Shown: piece after piece, positions 11,215-19,885 of the stretch
How the letters are laid out: every line of letters begins with the position of its first letter
How positions within the stretch are numbered: position 1 is the first letter of the stretch
DNA from: Burkholderiaceae bacterium
GTDB lineage: Bacteria; Pseudomonadota; Gammaproteobacteria; Burkholderiales; Burkholderiaceae
Reading direction: 5' to 3'
Length of the DNA: 64,000 nucleotides
NCBI GenBank assembly: GCA_947448695.1
Contig: CANFOL010000004.1
Coordinates: 1 to 64,000 of the forward strand
Notes under the pieces: model-generated
What the model saw: only the letters and a program-made list of their open reading frames with translations
The model's database searches: none
What the model was told of the DNA's origin: nothing
Program-made: the position numbers and the translations under genes

Positions 11215-13272
11215 TTAATGTGCAATGGTCAACAAAGGCACAATCAAAAGCGCAACAATATTAATAATTTTAATTAAAGGATTCACAGCTGGTCCTGCAG
11301 TATCTTTATATGGATCTCCAACAGTATCACCTGTCACCGCAGCTTTATGAGCCTCTGAACCTTTACCGCCGTGATTACCATCCTCGATATATTTTTTAGC
11401 GTTATCCCATGCCCCACCACCTGTACACATTGAGATTGCAACAAATAATCCCGTCACAATAGTTCCCATTAATAAACCACCCAATGCTTCAGGTCCTAAA
11501 AATATGCCAACAAGTATAGGTACGATGACTGGTAACAGTGAAGGAACAATCATTTCTTTAATCGCAGCAGTAGTCAACATATCCACAGCACGACCATACT
11601 CTGGTTTTCCAGTTCCATCCATAATGCCTTTAATATCTCTAAATTGTCTGCGTACCTCTTCTACAACTGCTCCAGCACTTCGGCCTACAGCCTCCATCGC
11701 CATTGCACCAAATAAATAAGGGATCAGTCCACCAATAAATAATCCAATGATGACCATATGATTAGACAAATCAAAAGTAACATGATGACCAGCACTTTCT
11801 AAGGCGTGTGTATAGTCTGAGAAAAGAACTAAAGATGCTAATCCAGCAGACCCAATTGCATAGCCTTTCGTGACTGCTTTCGTTGTGTTACCAACAGCAT
11901 CTAATGGATCAGTAATGTTTCTTACTGACTCAGGCATTTCTGCCATTTCAGCAATTCCTCCAGCATTATCTGTAATTGGACCATAAGCATCTAGCGCAAC
12001 AACAATACCTGCCATGGACAACATCGATGTTGCAGCAATTGCAATTCCATAAATTCCAGCTAAAGCAAAGGCCGTATAAATAGAAGCGCAAACAAACAAA
12101 ACTGGCCAAGCAGTGGATTTCATCGAAATTCCTAAGCCAGCAATAATATTTGTTCCATGTCCTTTCGTGGATGCCTCTGCAACATGCTGAACTGGTGCAT
12201 AGTTGGTCCCAGTGTAATATTCCGTGATCCATACGAGAGCAGCAGTTAGAACCAAGCCCACAACCGTAGACCCAAACAAACGCATTTGACTTCCGGCCAT
12301 CCCTAAAACATCATCAGGTATTAACCAATTCGTTACAAAGTAAAAACCAATCAAAGATAGACCCCCCGCAATGATCAATCCTTTATATAAAGCTGGCATC
12401 ACATTTTTCATACCTGGAGTGGCTTTGACAAAGCTACAACCAATAATGGAAGCTAAGATTGATAATCCCCCAAGAACTAATGGATAGGTTACCGCAATTG
12501 TACCTGCCGACTTAATCATCAAGGCCCCAAGTACCATTGTTGCAATTAACGTCACTGCATAAGTTTCAAATAAATCAGCTGCCATACCGGCGCAATCACC
12601 CACGTTGTCACCCACGTTATCCGCAATTACGGCAGGATTTCTTGGGTCATCTTCCGGTATACCAGCTTCTACCTTACCTACTAAATCAGCACCAACGTCT
12701 GCACCCTTAGTAAATATGCCGCCACCTAAACGAGCAAAAATTGAAATTAAAGATGATCCAAAAGCAAGACCAATCAATGGATGCAAAATAACACTTAACT
12801 CTTTACCTGCGCCTTGACTATTCAGGTATAAATAAAACCCACCCACCCCAAGAATCCCAAGACCAACCACCAACATACCTGTAATAGCACCACCTTTAAA
12901 AGCCACATTCAAAGCTTCATTCATACCTACCGTTGCAGCTTGTGCAGTTCTCACATTTGCTTTCACGGAAACATTCATTCCAATAAAACCACAAGCACCT
13001 GATAAAACTGCACCTATAACAAATCCAACTGCTGAAGTAATGTCTAGAAATACCCCAATTAATATGGCTAAAACTACTCCAACAATAGCAATAGTAGTGT
13101 ACTGTCGAGAGAGGTAGGCTGCCGCTCCTTGTTGAATTGCTCCGGCAATTTCTTGCATTCTGGCATTTCCGGCATCTTGAGAAAGAATCCAACTTCTAGT
13201 TACTAACCCATATATAACCGCCACAATTCCACAAATTAATGCGAAATAAATTCCAACATGTATTGATGTCAT
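11215..13272 (-). CDS. hppA: Membrane-bound proton-translocating pyrophosphatase, K+-independent subtype
   Basis: Multi-[58 protein letters not shown] (Lys signature of K+-independent class). Confidence 0.97.
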   Translation of the reverse strand: MTSIHVGIYFALICGIVAVIYGLVTRSWILSQDAGNARMQEIAGAIQQGAAAYLSRQYTTIAIVGVVLAILIGVFLDITSAVGFVIGAVLSGACGFIGMNVSVKANVRTAQAATVGMNEALNVAFKGGAITGMLVVGLGILGVGGFYLYLNSQGAGKELSVILHPLIGLAFGSSLISIFARLGGGIFTKGADVGADLVGKVEAGIPEDDPRNPAVIADNVGDNVGDCAGMAADLFETYAVTLIATMVLGALMIKSAGTIAVTYPLVLGGLSILASIIGCSFVKATPGMKNVMPALYKGLIIAGGLSLIGFYFVTNWLIPDDVLGMAGSQMRLFGSTVVGLVLTAALVWITEYYTGTNYAPVQHVAEASTKGHGTNIIAGLGISMKSTAWPVLFVCASIYTAFALAGIYGIAIAATSMLSMAGIVVALDAYGPITDNAGGIAEMAEMPESVRNITDPLDAVGNTTKAVTKGYAIGSAGLASLVLFSDYTHALESAGHHVTFDLSNHMVIIGLFIGGLIPYLFGAMAMEAVGRSAGAVVEEVRRQFRDIKGIMDGTGKPEYGRAVDMLTTAAIKEMIVPSLLPVIVPILVGIFLGPEALGGLLMGTIVTGLFVAISMCTGGGAWDNAKKYIEDGNHGGKGSEAHKAAVTGDTVGDPYKDTAGPAVNPLIKIINIVALLIVPLLTIAH

Positions 13273-13359
13273 TTTTTTTCCTCGAGTTTATTATTAAAGT
13301 CTCAACAAACTATCTTATTTGTGTATAGATTTCTTTACAAGTAAATTACATTCTCCATA

Positions 13360-13385
13360 ACCCTAATTAGCAATTACCCTAATTA
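13360..13385. repeat. Two direct copies of ACCCTAATTA, 16 bp apart, in the hppA-ppa divergent intergenic region
   Basis: ACCCTAATTA at 13360-13369 and 13376-13385. Confidence 0.6.
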
Positions 13386-13490
13386 AAATATAAGTCAATG
13401 AATTTAAAGATTTTTATATTTTTTTTAAATAGCATTCATCTGAATTTGTTAGAATGAATGTTTACCTACAGATAAGATAAATTCCAATTT

Positions 13491-14039
13491 ATGAGCCTAG
13501 ATAATGTAACTCCTGGGAAAAACATTCCCCATCATTTCAACGTGATTATCGAAATCCCAATGAATGCCGATCCAATTAAATATGAGGTTGATAAAGAATC
13601 TGGGGCTATTTTTGTTGATCGATTCATGGGCACATCAATGCACTACCCCTGTAATTATGGCTATGTTCCAAAAACAATCTCTGATGACGGCGATCCAGTG
13701 GATGTTTTAGTGATAACCCCCTTCCCTCTAATACCAGGAGTTGTGGTTTCATGTCGAGCGATCGGTATCTTACTCATGGAAGATGAAGCTGGAGGAGATG
13801 CAAAAATATTAGCTGTTCCAGAAGATAAGATTTTATCCATTTATACACATTGGCAAAAACCAGATGATATGAACCCTCTTCGACTGAACCAAATTAAACA
13901 TTTTTTTGAACACTATAAAGATTTAGAACCTGGAAAATGGGTCAAAGTAAATGGTTGGGAAGGCCCACAATCAGCTCATCAAGAAATTTTGAGTGGTATT
14001 GAACGCTATAATTTAGAGTATTTATCTACGTCTAATTAA
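13491..14039 (+). CDS. ppa: Soluble inorganic pyrophosphatase
   Basis: [39 protein letters not shown]. Confidence 0.97.
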   Translation: MSLDNVTPGKNIPHHFNVIIEIPMNADPIKYEVDKESGAIFVDRFMGTSMHYPCNYGYVPKTISDDGDPVDVLVITPFPLIPGVVVSCRAIGILLMEDEAGGDAKILAVPEDKILSIYTHWQKPDDMNPLRLNQIKHFFEHYKDLEPGKWVKVNGWEGPQSAHQEILSGIERYNLEYLSTSN

Positions 14040-14048
14040 CTTCTGACC

Positions 14049-15683
14049 TTGAACTCAACATATCTCAAAGTTGCTCTTGCACAATCTAATTTCATACTTG
14101 GCGACCTTCTAGGAAATTGTAAAAAGATTGTCGATGATGCAAGGGTGGCTTATGAGAATGGTGCGCGTCTTTTAGTCACCCCTGAATTATCCCTAACAGG
14201 ATACCCGCCAGAGGACTTGCTTTTTCGGGATGCTTTTATTCAAGCAGTCAATGAACATATAGACCTTTTGTGCAAAGAGCTAGCGCAATTCAAAGACTTG
14301 TTCGTCATCGTAGGACATCCATCTAGAATAAAAAATAAATCTCAAGTCCTCTTAAATAATTGTGTGTCAGTCATCTCTAATGGCGCTGTGATTGCTTCAT
14401 ACGCTAAACAGTTTTTACCTAATTCTGAAGTATTTGATGAAGTTCGTTATTTCTCTCCTGGCAATCAAACTTGTGTCTTTGAAGCCCACGGCATAAAAGT
14501 TGGCTTAATTATCTGCGAAGATATTTGGCATGAAGGGCCTGCACAAGAGGCTAAAAAAGCGGGTGCTGAGCTTCTAATTATCCCCAATGCCTCTCCATTT
14601 CATATGGAAAAGACTTACTTACGTAAAGATATCTTGAAAAAACAAATTCTAGATATACAGATACCAGCAATTTATGTGAATCTTGTTGGTGGTCAAGATG
14701 AACTAGTGTTTGATGGGGCATCATTTGCAATGAACTCCCAAGGTGAACTGGTCGACGAAGCCCCGCAATTTATAGAACAACTGAGGTTTTTGGATTTTAA
14801 AAACGGGGATATTCTCTCAAGTAACTTAACTCCTGCCAAAAGCACTGAGCAACAAGTCTATGAGGCATTGGTTCTCGGGGTAAAAGATTACCTTGGTAAA
14901 AATGGTTTCCCTGGTGCAATTATTGGACTTTCTGGTGGTGTTGATTCTGCGCTAGTCCTTGCAATCGCAGTCGATGCACTCGGCGCAGATCGCGTCCGCG
15001 CTGTGATGATGCCATCGCGTTATACGGCAGATATTTCCTGGATCGACGCTAAAGACATGGCGAATCGATTAGGTGTGCAATATGATGAAATGCCAATTTC
15101 GCCCATGTTTGATGCATTTGAATCCTCTTTATCTAAAGAGTTTGCAGGTCTTAGTCCTGACGCAACGGAAGAAAATATTCAAGCCCGTATTCGAGGTACT
15201 TTATTGATGGCATTGTCAAACAAGTCTGGCAAAATCGTCCTCACAACAGGCAATAAAAGCGAAATGGCAGTAGGTTATTGCACCTTATATGGTGATATGG
15301 CTGGTGGCTTTGCTGTTATTAAAGATGTGGTCAAAACACTGGTTTATCGCCTTTGTCATTACCGTAACTCTATCTCCCCCGTCATTCCAAAGCGCATCAT
15401 CACTCGCGCTCCATCCGCCGAACTTCGTCCTGACCAAAAAGATCAAGATAGTCTGCCCCCCTATGAAGTGCTCGATGCTATTTTGGAGCACTATATGGAA
15501 AATGATATGCCAATTGAAACCTTGCTTTCTTCAGGTTTTTCTCAAGCAGATGTCGATAAAGTAACTCGCTTAATAAAAATCAATGAATATAAACGTCGCC
15601 AATCACCGATTGGCGTTCGAATTACACGCAGGGCTTTTGGGCGCGATTGGCGTTATCCAATTACCTCTAAATTCCGAGCTTAA
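14049..15683 (+). CDS. nadE: Glutamine-dependent NAD+ synthetase
   Basis: N-terminal nitrilase domain (TPELSLTGYPPEDLL, IICEDIWH); SGGVDSALVLAIAVDALG; TTGNKSEMAVGYCTLYGDMAGG. TTG start. Confidence 0.96.
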   Translation: MNSTYLKVALAQSNFILGDLLGNCKKIVDDARVAYENGARLLVTPELSLTGYPPEDLLFRDAFIQAVNEHIDLLCKELAQFKDLFVIVGHPSRIKNKSQVLLNNCVSVISNGAVIASYAKQFLPNSEVFDEVRYFSPGNQTCVFEAHGIKVGLIICEDIWHEGPAQEAKKAGAELLIIPNASPFHMEKTYLRKDILKKQILDIQIPAIYVNLVGGQDELVFDGASFAMNSQGELVDEAPQFIEQLRFLDFKNGDILSSNLTPAKSTEQQVYEALVLGVKDYLGKNGFPGAIIGLSGGVDSALVLAIAVDALGADRVRAVMMPSRYTADISWIDAKDMANRLGVQYDEMPISPMFDAFESSLSKEFAGLSPDATEENIQARIRGTLLMALSNKSGKIVLTTGNKSEMAVGYCTLYGDMAGGFAVIKDVVKTLVYRLCHYRNSISPVIPKRIITRAPSAELRPDQKDQDSLPPYEVLDAILEHYMENDMPIETLLSSGFSQADVDKVTRLIKINEYKRRQSPIGVRITRRAFGRDWRYPITSKFRA

Positions 15684-15728
15684 GAAATTGCATTTTTTTG
15701 AAATTCTCAGTTATTATGTTTTAAATAA

Positions 15729-16079
<351 letters not shown>

Positions 16080-16105
16080 AAACTTGGGTGTGCCCACCCA
16101 AGTTT
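16080..16105. terminator. Convergent terminator between P-II gene and phasin-like gene
   Basis: AAACTTGGGTG-TGCC-CACCCAAGTTT, 11-bp perfect stem; T5 tract in minus orientation. Confidence 0.75.
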
Positions 16106-16122
16106 CCTCACAAACAAATCTG

Positions 16123-16725
16123 TTAGATTTTTTTACGGGCAGTCGTCCTTGATGAAGTTTTCTTTGCTGCGGTTGTTTTAGCTGCGGTTGTCTTAGCTGC
16201 AGCAGCTTTCTTTGAGGTTTGCGCTGTTTTCTTTGCAAACTCTTCCACTTGCGCTTCAGCACTTTCAAGAGCATGATCGACCATCTTACGCCCCTCTTTG
16301 TATACCTTAGCACCGGCATCAGAAACGTCTTTAATTAACTTAGATAGCTCTGCACCACCAACAGGAATTTTTTGCGAAGCTTGGTCCAAATAGTCATGGA
16401 GCGCTGAACGAGCTTTATTTAAATATTTATCCGCCTCATCTGCAGTCTCCTTATTGACCTGCTTCAAAATACCTTTGACTTTGTTTTGATAAGCCACCAT
16501 GCGAGCCAAAGATTCATCCGCCGCTTGAGATTGAATTTCTTTTAATTTAGCTAAATCACTCTGAGCGGTTACCTTTGCTAAGTGCAATGCATGCTCCATA
16601 TTAGCTTTTAACTCTTCAGCATGATGCTCGCTTAATTGCTTCGCTGCATCCATTAATTTATGGGATATCGCAAATAGCTCTTTGGCTTTATCTGTGCTCC
16701 ATGCACTGAAATCATTTTGACTCAT
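16123..16725 (-). CDS. Phasin-family protein with Lys/Ala/Thr-rich (histone H1-like) C-terminal tail
   Basis: MSQNDFSAWSTDKAKELFAISHKLMDAAKQLSEHHAEELKANMEHA helical phasin-like; tail KKAAAAKTTAAKTTAAKKTSSRTTARKKI; AGGAG RBS supports start at 16725 rather than 16776. Confidence 0.8.
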   Translation of the reverse strand: MSQNDFSAWSTDKAKELFAISHKLMDAAKQLSEHHAEELKANMEHALHLAKVTAQSDLAKLKEIQSQAADESLARMVAYQNKVKGILKQVNKETADEADKYLNKARSALHDYLDQASQKIPVGGAELSKLIKDVSDAGAKVYKEGRKMVDHALESAEAQVEEFAKKTAQTSKKAAAAKTTAAKTTAAKKTSSRTTARKKI

Positions 16726-16835
16726 TTTGTTTCTCCTATGAATATATTCAAATGGGAATGACAAATACAAAAGCAAAATCTCATTTCTTCTATATTAACT
16801 CTCTATAGTGAGACAATACAATATAAATATCAATT

Positions 16836-17726
16836 ATGTTACACGCCGATACCCCCTCCAAACGCCGCACAGGAATATTATTAGGATCCTTAGCAACCAT
16901 TTCGTTTGCTGTTCTTGATACCGCTGGTAAATGGCTGTCAACGCACATTCCATTAATTGAAATTGTTTGGCTAAGATTTGCAATTGCTGCTGTGATTGCT
17001 CTTATCGTCGTGCTACCAAAAACACAAATGCAAGAATTTAGAAATGAAACTTTTAAAATCCAATTTATTCGTGCCCTTATGATGATTGCAATGACTGTGC
17101 TAAATTTTGCTGGTCTTAAATACCTTCAATTAGCTCAAGCTAACGCTATCTTGTTTTCTTCACCCATCATCATCGCCCTGATTAGCTCTGTTTTTTTGAA
17201 AGAAAAACTGAGCATTAACATTTGGATCGCCATTTTAAGTGGTTTTTTTGGGGTTTTAGTGATCCTTGACCCCTTTGGGACAAGTTTTCATCCAGCGATG
17301 TTTTTCATACTAGGTCATGCCACAATTTTTGCTCTTTTTAACCTTTTGACCCGCAAAATGGCGGCTTCTTCAAGTCCAGATGTCACGATTGTTTACTCGA
17401 CAGTTTTGCCAACTATTATCCTTCTACCTATCGTTATTCCCCAATGGCAGACCCCAACTGAGTGGGTCGATTTTGTTATATTTTTCATTACTGGGTTATT
17501 TGGATTTTTTGGTCACTACCTGCTTGCGAATGCCTATCGATTTGCTAAGCCAACGACGATATCCCCTTTCTTCTACCAACAAATTTTGTATATGATTTTT
17601 TTGGGGTGGTTGATTTTTGGGCAAATTCCTCAAATGAATGTGCTCTTTGGAGCCGTCATTGTGGTGTCCTGTGGTTTATATTTACTATTTAAAGAAAATG
17701 GACGAGATAAAAATGAAACTTCATAA
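16836..17726 (+). CDS. DMT-family (EamA) transporter
   Basis: Ten predicted TM segments; EamA-type repeats. Confidence 0.9.
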   Translation: MLHADTPSKRRTGILLGSLATISFAVLDTAGKWLSTHIPLIEIVWLRFAIAAVIALIVVLPKTQMQEFRNETFKIQFIRALMMIAMTVLNFAGLKYLQLAQANAILFSSPIIIALISSVFLKEKLSINIWIAILSGFFGVLVILDPFGTSFHPAMFFILGHATIFALFNLLTRKMAASSSPDVTIVYSTVLPTIILLPIVIPQWQTPTEWVDFVIFFITGLFGFFGHYLLANAYRFAKPTTISPFFYQQILYMIFLGWLIFGQIPQMNVLFGAVIVVSCGLYLLFKENGRDKNETS

Positions 17727-18471
17727 TAAAGTCGCACTTGTCACTGGCGCGGGAACTGGTATTGGCAAAGCATGCGCTCTCACTCTTTTAGAAAATGGCT
17801 ATCGGGTGGTCCTAGTGGGCCGACGTATCGAATTGTTAGAATCAGTGATTTCTGAAAGTTCTGCACCTCAAACCCAAAGCTTAGCTTTTCAAGCAGATAT
17901 TAGTGATGTTAATCAAGTGGATCAATTGTTTGAACAAGTGAAAAAAAGCTTTGGTCGATTAGATGTTCTTTTTAATAATGCTGGTCGAGGCACGCCCATG
18001 ATGCCTTTTGATGAAATACCCTTTGACCTCTGGCAAAAAACTGTGGGGGTCAATCTCACCGGAACTTTTTTATGCGCACAACGTGCTTTTAGAATGATGC
18101 GTGAACAAACGCCTCAAGGTGGTCGTATTATTAATAATGGTTCTATTGCTGCTCATGCACCTCGCCCCTTCTCAGCTCCTTATACAAGTACCAAGCATGC
18201 CATTACTGGCCTTACCAAATCAATTGCTCTCGATGGCAGACCTTTTCAGATAGCATGTAGTCAAATCGATATTGGCAACGCAGCAACGGAAATGAGTGAG
18301 CCGATGGCAAAGGGTATTTTGCAAGCGAATGGTCAAATCCTCCCCGAGGATAGAATGCCTGTCCAGGAAGTTGCTAATGCTATATTACATATGAGCAATC
18401 TACCTCTAGATAGCAATATTCTGTTTATGACCATCATGGCAACAAATATGCCACTTGTTGGTAGAGGCTGA
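17713..18471 (+). CDS. Short-chain dehydrogenase/reductase
   Basis: VTGAGTGIGKACA; NNAG; YTSTKHA. Start moved to ATG at 17713 (MKLHNKVALVTG), overlapping upstream stop. Confidence 0.9.
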   Translation: MKLHNKVALVTGAGTGIGKACALTLLENGYRVVLVGRRIELLESVISESSAPQTQSLAFQADISDVNQVDQLFEQVKKSFGRLDVLFNNAGRGTPMMPFDEIPFDLWQKTVGVNLTGTFLCAQRAFRMMREQTPQGGRIINNGSIAAHAPRPFSAPYTSTKHAITGLTKSIALDGRPFQIACSQIDIGNAATEMSEPMAKGILQANGQILPEDRMPVQEVANAILHMSNLPLDSNILFMTIMATNMPLVGRG

Positions 18472-18556
18472 AACTTTACCAAAAAACTGAGGACTTCATC
18501 TTTTTGATGGATAATAGGAATAATTAGTTAAAGATGTTCAAAAGGAATAACAAAAA

Positions 18557-18694
18557 ATGAATGAATGGCACGGCGAATCAAAAGAAGCTATCAACAAAAA
18601 AGTCATTACCTTAATCGTAATGCTCGCAGCAGCAACTTGTCTTGCAATCCTCTTCGCACTCTCAGCTGCGCATATCGGTTTTGTATTAAGCTAA
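18557..18694 (+). CDS. Small single-TM protein (45 aa), unknown
   Basis: MNEWHGESKEAINKKVITLIVMLAAATCLAILFALSAAHIGFVLS*; RBS-like AAAGGAA upstream; below ORF-track cutoff. Confidence 0.55.
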   Translation: MNEWHGESKEAINKKVITLIVMLAAATCLAILFALSAAHIGFVLS

Positions 18695-18937
18695 TCATGA
18701 TGGATGGTGACGTGACTGCCACCATCTAACCACTTTGCCTGATAAAAATAAGGCTAAAGGTCTGTACGCGATAATTGACAAAACAGCGATTGGATAAGCT
18801 ATTGGCCAAAGTTCTAGCCACTTATTCATTGCGCCGGACGAAAACCCTATCAGATAAATACTGATACAAAATGTCAATGTCATTGACATAAAAAAACCCA
18901 TAAATACTGCAAACATGATTGCTGCAAGTGTAAACAT
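18695..18937 (-). CDS. DUF2798-like small membrane protein
   Basis: Two TM segments; FFMSMTLTFCISIYLIGF...WLELWPIAYPIAV pattern. Confidence 0.65.
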   Translation of the reverse strand: MFTLAAIMFAVFMGFFMSMTLTFCISIYLIGFSSGAMNKWLELWPIAYPIAVLSIIAYRPLALFLSGKVVRWWQSRHHPS

Positions 18938-18979
18938 GAAGGGTGACCTCAGCTAATTGAATCCCTTCATTATCCTCTA

Positions 18980-19885
18980 TTAAATGCAGTTCCTTTGTAA
19001 TAACTCAGCTTGTAAGTGAATACCTAAAAAAGGTTCGCGTTTCTGAGAAATCACTTCACGTAAGTATTCGCAATGCATTTGCAAGTCCACAGATGCTAAA
19101 TAAGGATCAGGTGGCGTTTCTAGGCGATTCTCTTGAGTGATAGATGTGGGATGCCCCTCTTTGAAAAAATGTATTTGCGGTAATCTTAATATCGAACTTG
19201 TTGGTTCACCTTCACTACCCCTCATTAATGCAATATTGCCAGGTAAAATCCCAAAAAGATCTTCTAAGATTTGAGGATATTCAGGGTGAGTGTAGTTAAT
19301 GATTTGCCATGAACATTCATCACATGGATTTATTAACTTAGCAAGAATATGACCAGAATTTCGCAAGCCAAGTTGTTGCCTAATCTCTAGCAGTTGATCT
19401 AAGCCGGGGTGTAATACTTTAAGAGGTACAAATATGGGCAGTTGACTTTGCAGATAATCTGGCCATGATTGTCGATCCTGCAATATTGGCCAATCCATAG
19501 CTTGAAAAATCTCATGCGTTGTTAACCTTCCAGCAAACTCTTCAACGCCCTGAACAATCACAAAAAAACCCAATTGATGAAGTATGTATGCAAGTAATGG
19601 CGTTAAATTCATATGCTTGCGCGCTCCGTTATACGAGGGTAAAACGATCGTTCGCCGCGGTGTTGGGAGATGGTAAAGATCTTTTTTAATCGCGTCTAAG
19701 AAACCAGCTAACTCTTGAGTAGTTTCTCCTTTAATCCGCATCGCAATACAAAATGCACCTAACTCAATCGGCAATACTTCTTGATCTAATATTTTTTGAA
19801 AAACTGATTTTGCTTCTTCTCTAGAAAGGTCAGATGAGCCTTTGGCGCCTCGTCCAATTTGTCTTATCACTGAACTAATGCTCAT
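18980..19885 (-). CDS. ybiB: YbiB/TrpD2-like protein (anthranilate phosphoribosyltransferase fold, nucleic-acid-binding family)
   Basis: IRQIGRGAKGSSDLSREEAKSVFQKILDQEVLPIELGAFCIAMRIKGET; 4-bp overlap with nasA. Confidence 0.8.
   Translation of the reverse strand: MSISSVIRQIGRGAKGSSDLSREEAKSVFQKILDQEVLPIELGAFCIAMRIKGETTQELAGFLDAIKKDLYHLPTPRRTIVLPSYNGARKHMNLTPLLAYILHQLGFFVIVQGVEEFAGRLTTHEIFQAMDWPILQDRQSWPDYLQSQLPIFVPLKVLHPGLDQLLEIRQQLGLRNSGHILAKLINPCDECSWQIINYTHPEYPQILEDLFGILPGNIALMRGSEGEPTSSILRLPQIHFFKEGHPTSITQENRLETPPDPYLASVDLQMHCEYLREVISQKREPFLGIHLQAELLQRNCI

Noticed and set aside
16190-16240. Short tandem repeat (ttgtcttagctgcag-like) that might suggest a repeat array
   Set aside because: It is the codon-level repeat encoding the KTTAAK tail of the phasin-like protein.
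16726-16776. N-terminal extension of the phasin-like ORF (MLLYLSFPFEYIHRRNK)
   Set aside because: AGGAG directly precedes the internal ATG at 16725; the extension looks like untranslated leader.
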